Positions 57,212-64,000 of a stretch of 64,000 nucleotides of DNA are shown in pieces. The translations under genes and the position numbers were made by a program. Numbering within the stretch: position 1 is the first letter of the stretch; every line of letters starts with the position of its first letter. Origin of the DNA: Lineus longissimus (Eukaryota > Nemertea > Pilidiophora > Heteronemertea > Lineidae); the NCBI RefSeq assembly GCF_910592395.1, contig NC_088325.1, positions 8,124,109 through 8,188,108 of the forward strand. Direction: 5' to 3'. Below the pieces are notes generated by a model that was not told the origin of the DNA, did no database searches, and was given only the letters and a program-made list of their open reading frames with translations.

Positions 57212-59462
57212 TCAGGACATCTGAGTGTATGCTCCAATCCCTCCACCATGGATGATTTCGAACCGTTGGAAAAGGTTTTTATTCACATTGTCATTGCAGT
57301 TCTGAGTTTGTCTCGTACAATGTATGGAAGACTAAATCAAAAGGAAAGAAATAGGAACAACAATTTTTTGAGCTTTTTACTGGGCTACCCCAAATTTATT
57401 CTTTACCTCAAATGAGGCAAACACAAATAACCTATTGGCATTGTGCCTCATGGTCAAAGTCATAGGATGGCTCTCGTTGACAACAACCATCATGCTGTTT
57501 CCCTGAAATGCAAAAAAATGTTTAATTCAGACTCATGAATTAGAATGCTCTTGTTGTGTCTCACAGTCCTGTCTACACAACCCAACTTGTCCAAATTGCG
57601 ATTTTATTCATATCAATTAATTGACCATGCAAGAGTCGAATGTATCAACTAAGGGGGGGGGGGCATCCCTGACGCTGTAGAAGCATATGATGCACTCAGG
57701 ATGCGATCCCAGGATGCAATACTAGGCTTTACCTGTCCATCCACCTTTCTCAGCAGACTGTTGCGGGGTGTTGCTGTCTCCATGGCCCAAAAATTGAAAA
57801 GTACCAGCACCTTCTCCCAGCTGGTGATGGCAATTGTGGTTGTGGCCCTGGTCACCTTGATGGTTGTCTTATGGCTGTTGGTGCTGACCAGGGCCCTCAC
57901 TTCCTCAAAAACCTCTGCGGGCATATCACTGGAATAAAAATTTCGAATAAAGTATACATTGTATTGTATACATACAGGCCTATCCTATAGTAATTGGGGG
58001 GGGGGGGGGCGCTGTGATTTCCGCTTGGCCTACTCGAAGATCCAAGGCCCGGTGTAACAATGTGGTTGTTCCCCATATATCAGTGTTTCCATACAATAGG
58101 CAGCTATAGAGAGACCACGAATTTTTAATAGGGGGAAACACAGAAATAACTTGTAAATATATCTTTGTCTGTTCCCAAATAGAAGGGAAACACTCAAAAA
58201 CATAAGAACAGGATTAGTGTTACAGTTCATTGCTCTTATTTCCCGGTGTCCTTACCCCAGTTTTCTTTGCTGGGACCACATTAGAACCTGGCCACGTTAT
58301 AGAAACACAGGCCTAGGCCTTACAAATCCAATGACTTTTTGCCTTTTCTGTATCAGGTCCTTATCCTATAGTGTAGGCTACTTAAGCAAATTTCAAATAA
58401 GAAATAAAAGCACTTTGAAGCTTTAGTCATGCTCTATAATATTTACCGAGAAATCCGGACATTCCTCCTTGGAATATTTGCCCTCATGAGCCGGAGCAGC
58501 TGTTTATGTATGAGGCCAATTTCTTTGATTACAGCAGGATAAATCTGAAATAACAAAGACATGCTGAAGCGGTATATTTGGCACATTAGTGACCACTTCA
58601 TCTTCACAGAAAGGGGGTTAACAATATGACTGGGCCGCCCTCTGCTGTAATTTCTTCGGCCAGGAATAAACCATTAGCCTAACTGATTAGACATTACTAG
58701 TAATAAGCTGCATCCAAACCCGCGAAAAAACTATCACCCCCATGCTATTTAAACAAAACAACTCCCCTACTTCACAATAATATCATTCATTGGCGTGTTT
58801 GCCCATTCCCGCCCTCCAGTTCCCGCCACAATCAAATAGATTCGATTCGTGCAGAGCGTCTTATCCCATGGCAACGTTCAGGCGGTGAAGGTGCTGATGA
58901 TGTTATGGTCCCCTAGGTCTGTATGCCTGCTCTACATTCAAGCTCATGGCTTCTTAACCGTGCTTCTGAACGAAAGCAACGCCTACAAAGATTTATGACC
59001 GCTGTTTTTCAATTCTTAATTGATTATATTGCTTCCCTCGATGAACAAATATGTGAAATGACGTAAGTGCGGTCCACCGTTTTTTTTACGAACGACCATT
59101 CGGAAACCTTTGGGTACTATTGGCATGGCAGTCGACGTCACGTCTTTGCCGCCGACTATGTATAAAATCAAATTAAATATTTCACTATGCTCTCATAAAT
59201 GCTCTGTTCGCCCTCTGGGCCATATTGAGTGATAAAATAACTAGAATTCGATGTTTACCTGTACCAGCTGGTGCCTCCTTGACTCAGCTCGCCCAACACT
59301 CGGGGCGTACTTCGCCGTTAGGCAGGCCAGGACTCCGTCCAGTTCGTGGCTGAATGCCACGAACCGAGACATCTCCTCCGCATCAACGATTTTCGACTGA
59401 AACTTTCTCCGAAAATTGGAGAAAGCTCCATTGATTTCTTCCCTGAGGTTCTCCATTGACAT
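57212..59462 (-). CDS. Second transposon gene, five exons, unknown 237-residue protein
   Basis: Minus-strand exons: 59462-59259, 58544-58447, 57928-57733, 57502-57407 and 57331-57212. All four introns have GT...AG with good donors (GTAAAC, GTAAAT, GTAAAG, GTAAAG) and pyrimidine-rich acceptors. Exon lengths 204, 98, 196, 96 and 120 keep one frame and sum to 714 nt. The ATG at 59462 opens a helical, charged N-terminus (MSMENLREEINGAFSNFRRK). Exons 3 and 4 code for beta-rich sequence (TTIKVTRATTTIAITSWEKV, then MMVVVNESHPMTLTM). I recognise no family, catalytic motif, signal peptide or membrane segment. By position it could be an accessory protein for transposition, similar in arrangement to the two-gene CACTA elements of plants (inference). 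Confidence 0.6.
57652..57662. repeat. Homopolymer G run
   Basis: About ten consecutive G, inside intron 3 of the minus-strand gene. A longer run of 13-14 G lies near 57997-58010 in intron 2. Confidence 0.8.
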
Positions 59463-60259
59463 TATTCAAAACAGAATCATTCAAATAATTACCCGCCAAA
59501 TTCTCATGATGAGGGTCAGTCAATGGGTGTGTGCGAGGGGGTGGGGGTGGGAGAGGTTACTTCACTCGAGTACTTCAGGGCCAGGTTGAGTACTGGATAT
59601 TTTTACTTTTGTTGTATACCTATTTTGCTTCCCGCTCTAAGAGGCCAGACATGTTGCCACGCGCCAAAATCATTCACCTTCCCTGGAAGAGTTGTTCCCG
59701 AACACCCCTGGCCTCGCTGCTTATTATAGACTCTTTCAGATACAAATACGTCAAAGAGAACCCGCCCTTAACTTATTTTTCAAATCTCAAGATTGTCATT
59801 TTTTTACTCAGAGACAAGCTGGTACACACGTTTTAGTACATCAACAGCGATCAACCTTGGGTACACAACAATGCTCAACACTATCCCATGCATTGGATTC
59901 GACTTCAATCGAAGTCCAAACTCTCTTGCCCAAGACACGCACCCGGACACGCACTGCACATTTGTACAGAGATCAGGCGCGATTAGCTACAATGTATCAT
60001 TCGTATCTAAAAGTACAGGCAACGGCTATGCATGATAACATTGAAACTTTTTGATTGTTTGCCATGGTTGGCTAGCAACGCCGTCGCGTCATTACGATCT
60101 CCAAAATACGCGGACCTGGGCAAGCGCAATGGAGCGCGTAGTGGCAACTTGGAGAGTGGTCGTGACGTCACTAGCTTGGCACGGTGCGTCATCAGCGCTG
60201 TCAACGTCGCGTCGCGGTGAACTCAAAAACTACAGAGAATACCATGGATTTGACGAGAT
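59463..60259. other. Right subterminal region of the CACTA-like element
   Basis: Likely promoter side of the minus-strand gene. CpG-rich from about 60060 on, with GTGACGTCAC-like (60160) and GTCGCGTCGCGG sequences. A simple G/GT-rich stretch is at 59525-59555. The many overlapping frames of 60-120 codons here share no family pattern and look accidental. Confidence 0.45.
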
Positions 60260-60271
60260 GGCTGCGCTGTG
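60260..60271 (-). repeat. Right TIR of the CACTA-like element
   Basis: GGCTGCGCTGTG, the exact reverse complement of the left end, followed by the ATT duplication and then by resumed BEL pol. Confidence 0.85.
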
Positions 60272-60274
60272 ATT

Positions 60275-60628
60275 GAAATCCACCGTAGATTTCTAAAGTG
60301 GGTGGAGGGTCTTGCCATAATTCAGACCTGGAGAATTCCTAGGTGTTACAGTACGTGTACATCTCCATGGTCACAAGTGGAGGGGATTGAGCTCCATTGC
60401 TTTGGAGATGCTTCAATCCGAGGTTTTGGATGCGTGGCCTTTGTTCGAATCCCAAGAGATGGCAATACTTTCGATGTTTCCTTCATCACATCCAGAGCCA
60501 GAGTAGCACCGGTTAAAAGGGTGTCCCTCCCTAGACTGGAGTTATTAGGGGCATTGTTTTGTGCAAGGTTGGTTTGTCATGTTAGAGAGGCTTTGAAGCT
60601 CCCCCAGGAAACCTCATGCTACTGTTAG
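60275..60628 (+). pseudogene. BEL RNase H part after the insertion
   Basis: BEL pol resumes in phase after the ATT duplication. It carries the RNase H strand with LHCFGDASIRGFG (first Asp), then RLELLGALFCARL (Glu). TAG at 60626-60628 stands just before TDSMVALGW, where a Trp is usual in BEL elements. Confidence 0.85.
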
Positions 60629-62536
60629 ACTGATTCTATGGTGGCCTTGGGCTGGGTGAAGGGTGAACCTTCAAGATGGAAAACATTCGTAGCAAACAGG
60701 GTGAAGGAAATTCAGAAACTGACTCATCCTTCACAGTGGTCACACTGTCCTGGGGTAGGTAACCCTGCTGACTTGTTTACCAGGGGGATTTTTGCTGAAC
60801 AGTTGGTATCCTCTAGGGATTGGTTGCATGGACCTGAGTGGTTATCTAAACCCATCAGTGATGTACCATCGGGTGAAGTGACATTTGAAGAGGTTGAAGG
60901 GTTTTTGAAGCCTGAGATGATTGTCACTATGACTGTTAGTACTGTCTGGGTGCCGTGTGAAGAGGTCCTCCCTGGAGAGCGATGGGGTGAATTTAGCAGG
61001 ACCATTAGAATTACTGCTTGGGTCCTCAGATTCATCTCAAATCTCACAGACACACAGCAGTTCTCCACTCATGCCACTGGGAAGCTATCTTTGGAGGAAC
61101 ATGCTGCGGCTAAAGACATGCTGTTCAGACATTTTCAAAGTGTTGAGTTTGGGAAAGAACTTGAGTTGTTGAAACAAGGTAAACCAGTGGTGAAGTCGTC
61201 ACCCTTGTACAGCTTGAGTCCTATGATCAGTAGTGACGGTTTGATTCGGATAGGTGGTAGACTAGGAAATGCTGAACTGTCTTATGCTGAAAAACATCCA
61301 ATCATTTTGCCAAAGTGTCGATTGTCAGTTCTACTCATCAGGTCAGAACATATCCGATTGAAACATGCTTCTGTAGGGGTCTTGTTGACCAACTTACGGG
61401 ATACATATTGGATCATATCGGCTAGGCGCTTGGCCAAATCGGTCAAGAAAGAGTGCATTATGTGTCAGTTGAAAGATGCTAAAGCGTGCAATGAGGTAGC
61501 CGCTCCCTTGCCTGAACTTAGGATACACGAGGCTCCAGTGTTCACTGTGACTGGTTTAGATTACGCTGGGCCGTTGTATTGTTTGGATTTTCCCAATCAG
61601 AAGTTCTACATACTCTTGTTTACATGTGCAGTTGTTAGGGCTATACACCTCGAGTTGACAGAGTCATTGGCTGTTCTAGATTGTATTCTGGCCTTGAGAC
61701 GCTTTGTTGCTAGACGTGGTTTACCGAGTGTTTTTTACTCAGACAATGCTCAGACGTTCAAGGGAACGGAAAAACTCATGACCAAGGTCTATGGTACTGT
61801 TTTTCCAAAGTGGAAGTACATCTGTAGTAGGTCACCGTGGTGGGGTGGCTGGTGGGAAAGACTAGTACGCAGTTGTAAGTCAGCCTTAAGGAAAACTGTG
61901 GGTAACCGATGTCTCACCAGGGTTGAGTTGGAGACCACACTATGTGAGATAGAAGCCTGTATCAATTGTCGGCCACTTACATTTGTTGGGGACGAGGTAG
62001 ACTGTAAGAGACCTCTCACGCCAGCTCATTTCTTACTGGGTAGAAACGTAGGTTTTCAGACAGTTGTCGATGAACAAGAGTTTGAAGTGTCCACTGAGCA
62101 TCTTAGTGAAGCTGAGTTGATCAGACAGCGCAGGTTGGAACTATTTTGGACTGTCTGGAGCAAAGATTACCTCCACAACCTTCCCTTTGCCATTAACAAG
62201 TTCCAAGCCAAAGGGTCACTTGATGTAGGTACAGTGGTTCTGATCAGAGAGGACAATTTGGTGCGCATGAAGTGGCCCCTTGGAGTGGTGACACAGTTGT
62301 TCCCAGGTAGAGATGGAAGAGTGCGGAGTGTTGAGTTGAAGACAGCAAATGGCACTCTGGTGCGACCTGTTCAGAGGTTGCATGATTTAGAGGTACCTGG
62401 TGCCTGTCTTGGGGGGAGGATTGGAGATGTCTCCTCCTCCAGTATTACGCCAAGACATGTCGGTCAGTTTGCAAATGGTCCCAAGGTGACAAGGAGTGGT
62501 CGGGTTAGCAAACCTAGAGAGAAACTGAATCTGTAA
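60629..62536 (+). pseudogene. BEL RNase H end and integrase
   Basis: Same register after the stop: TDSMVALGW (third RNase H Asp), then an integrase zinc finger (H near 61354, CIMC near 61456) and core with Asp in GLDYAGPLY (61558), Asp in FYSDNAQTFKG (61740) and Glu in WWERLVRS (61855), followed by the DUF5641-type C-terminal domain (FWTVWSKDYLHNL ... VVLIREDN ... RPVQRLHDLE). 632 codons are open from the ATG at 60638. The stop at 62534-62536 is the natural end of the polyprotein. Confidence 0.93.
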
Positions 62537-63507
62537 GCTGTGTATATGACGTGCCCTTGACTGATATTTGTGATATATGAAATGTGATGATTCATGGTTG
62601 AACCAATTTGACTAAGTTTTTAAGGTGTTGAGATTATTGTGTTTTAAGTTAGAGTTAAATGTGTATTACTGTAAAGACCCACGTGTAATATGTCACTTAG
62701 ATTCCGATTCATGTCTGCTGCAGGTGTCATGTAAAAACACGGAAATTAGTAGAAGTACAGTGTAATTGTATGACATTGAATTGGAGAATTTATCTGTTTG
62801 ATTGACATTTGATATTGACTAATATTAAAAGCTGATCTTGACTGGTATGACACACATTTATGTTGCAGGGTCACAAGAAAAAATATTGTGTTAAATTAAG
62901 TTTACAGTTGTGACAAATTTAGTCGTTGTATTTGATGGTGCTCAGTGTCCGTTTATGTGTTTAGGCCTAATGTATGTGTTTCTAAGTCCATGTGCTGATT
63001 AACTTTCTTTGATGTTCAAGAACCCACATATGTATTTGATTGGTTGATTGTAGGTAATGGCAGATTTGGAGTGTTTATGGTCATCTGGACACATTTACAT
63101 TTAGTTGAGCAATCCTTTTGAGATGTGACTTGGTCCTTTAGACCCTTTGAGAGCGGACTTGGTCTTGTAGCGGGTTGCTAGAGGCAAAAAAGGTAGAATT
63201 TCTTGTTGTATAATACATGTTATTGGTGCTATGTAACTTAAGCTCTCCCACAATTTGATTTATTAATCGGTTATCGATTGATTAAGGTCATTGACTTGTC
63301 TTAGTAAGAGATGTATAGGGTGACAAGTAAGGTTATTATAGTTGCATTCAGTCTAGGGTTACTGGCAATATTAGAGTACATGTATGACTTGAGATTAAAA
63401 GTAGGTGTTCTGGATAATGAGGTTAATTGGTTGTAAGAATCATAGAAACTTTCCTATCACCCCCATGTTTGGGATTGCAGTAAACTTGAGGTTTTGGTAC
63501 TCCAATC
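62537..63507 (+). other. BEL 3' untranslated region
   Basis: About 970 bp of AT-rich DNA without a reading frame or internal repeat that I recognise. Confidence 0.55.
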
Positions 63508-63517
63508 GGGGGGAGAA
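63508..63517 (+). promoter_or_regulatory. BEL polypurine tract
   Basis: GGGGGGAGAA lies directly before the 3' LTR. Confidence 0.8.
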
Positions 63518-63723
63518 TGTTCAGGATTGGGTTTAATTCTGCCGCGTCCTAGATACACTTGCGTCGCCATCTATACTGTACACTTGTAACGAAACTTGTA
63601 AGGAAATGGAGCATTGTGGGAATAAAGTTGTTCAGCCATGTTTTATCTTCTACAACTGTGTTTGTGTAATTTGTGCCAAGTTTTATCTAAAAATCCGTCC
63701 AAAAGGAGCAAACGTCCCGAACA
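63518..63723 (+). repeat. BEL 3' LTR
   Basis: 206 bp, about three differences from the 5' LTR. Followed by the CAGCT duplication. Confidence 0.94.
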
Positions 63724-63728
63724 CAGCT

Positions 63729-64000
63729 ATCCACTGTATCGATTTATCCATCATCTGTACTATTTGTCACAAAAATGTTATTTTATGTAAATGATATTTC
63801 ATTACATAATGCACACTGCCAATTACTGCTGAACCATTCATATGTCATTTAAATAAATAATTTTCAACTTTTTAAAACCGTCTTATAGTACTGTTCTTGT
63901 CACTTAGCTAAACCAATTGCTCTATAGCATGAAATTTCCAGAAATGCCACAGGGACTGAAAAGTGCTGTTTTAACAGAGAGGTGTCCTAATCTGAGAAGT
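63729..64000. other. Flank to the right of BEL
   Basis: AT-rich non-coding DNA, probably the continuation of the sequence before 46560. Nothing recognisable. Confidence 0.5.

Larger units (their letters stand above)
49924..60271 (+). mobile_element. 10.3-kb CACTA-like DNA transposon nested in BEL
   Basis: 10,348 bp bounded by perfect 12-bp inverted repeats (CACAGCGCAGCC at 49924; its complement ends at 60271) and the 3-bp duplication ATT (49921-49923, 60272-60274). Taking out the element and one ATT leaves BEL pol in the same phase on both sides, which proves the borders. Ends starting CAC and a 3-bp duplication are the pattern of the EnSpm/CACTA group. It carries two convergent spliced genes, a transposase on + and an unknown protein on -, with facing polyadenylation signals near 56.70-56.73 kb. 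Superfamily placement is tentative because the transposase shows no motif that I can assign uniquely. Confidence 0.82.
46565..63723 (+). mobile_element. BEL/Pao LTR retrotransposon split by a DNA transposon
   Basis: LTRs of 205 and 206 bp (TGTTCAGG...CCGAACA) flanked by the 5-bp duplication CAGCT (46560-46564 and 63724-63728), the usual BEL length. Without the 10,348-bp nested element and its 3-bp duplication it is about 6.8 kb. Gag, protease, RT, RNase H and integrase lie in a single reading frame, as is normal in BEL/Pao. The LTRs differ at about three positions. There are in-frame stops at 49579, 49666 and 60626 in addition to the nested insertion, so the copy is dead. Confidence 0.96.

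Noticed and set aside
59523-60272. Several overlapping 60-120 codon plus-strand frames at the right end of the transposon
   Set aside because: Multiple frames overlap in all registers, with no splice or domain support.

Overview
The window is animal genomic DNA, most likely from a marine invertebrate. Introns are GT-AG, polyadenylation signals are AATAAA, and the contents are animal-type transposons: Ty3/gypsy, BEL/Pao, MULE, piggyBac-like MITEs and Helentron-like repeats. I see no prokaryotic operon, rRNA, tRNA or CRISPR array. The species cannot be fixed from the sequence. Almost everything that can be recognised is repetitive or mobile.

Layout. (1) 1-17083 and 25210-36447 are one complex tandem satellite array, about 28 kb, with units of roughly 0.6-3.2 kb. 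Each unit carries hairpin-rich ~265-bp sub-repeats, many carry a 60-90 codon relic resembling the C-terminal tail of a LINE reverse transcriptase, and three carry a ~0.9-1.06 kb Helentron/HINE-like insert. Inside the left part a 6,005-bp block is duplicated head to tail almost without change. (2) 17084-25205 is a Ty3/gypsy LTR retrotransposon inserted into one unit (286-bp LTRs, ATGG target duplication). It carries gag, protease, a long intact RT-RNase H-integrase ORF and, in the env position behind a splice acceptor, an ORF that looks like an SGNH hydrolase. (3) 36844-40794 is a decayed Mutator-like (MULE) transposon with AACGTCCC-iterated terminal inverted repeats and a PHD finger, FLYWCH-like and DDE reading frame. 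(4) 41281-45600 is a four-exon SGNH-hydrolase-like gene with a C-terminal CCHC knuckle. Its first exon is split by a 1,435-bp composite element, and a TTAA-flanked piggyBac-type MITE sits in its third intron. (5) 46565-63723 is a BEL/Pao retrotransposon (205/206-bp LTRs, CAGCT duplication). Its pol is split by a 10,348-bp DNA transposon (49924-60271; TIR CACAGCGCAGCC, ATT duplication). That transposon carries two convergent multi-exon genes: a DDE-like transposase on + and an unrecognised 237-residue protein on -.

Order of events that can be read: the LINE relic and HINE-like insert were in the satellite unit before it was amplified; gypsy entered the array afterwards; BEL inserted at CAGCT and was then broken by the CACTA-like transposon, which has itself collected intronic tandem repeats and an antisense copy of its own coding sequence. 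The strongest candidates for something undescribed are the two-gene transposon, the SGNH ORF in the gypsy element, the SGNH plus zinc-knuckle gene, and the hairpin-rich satellite.
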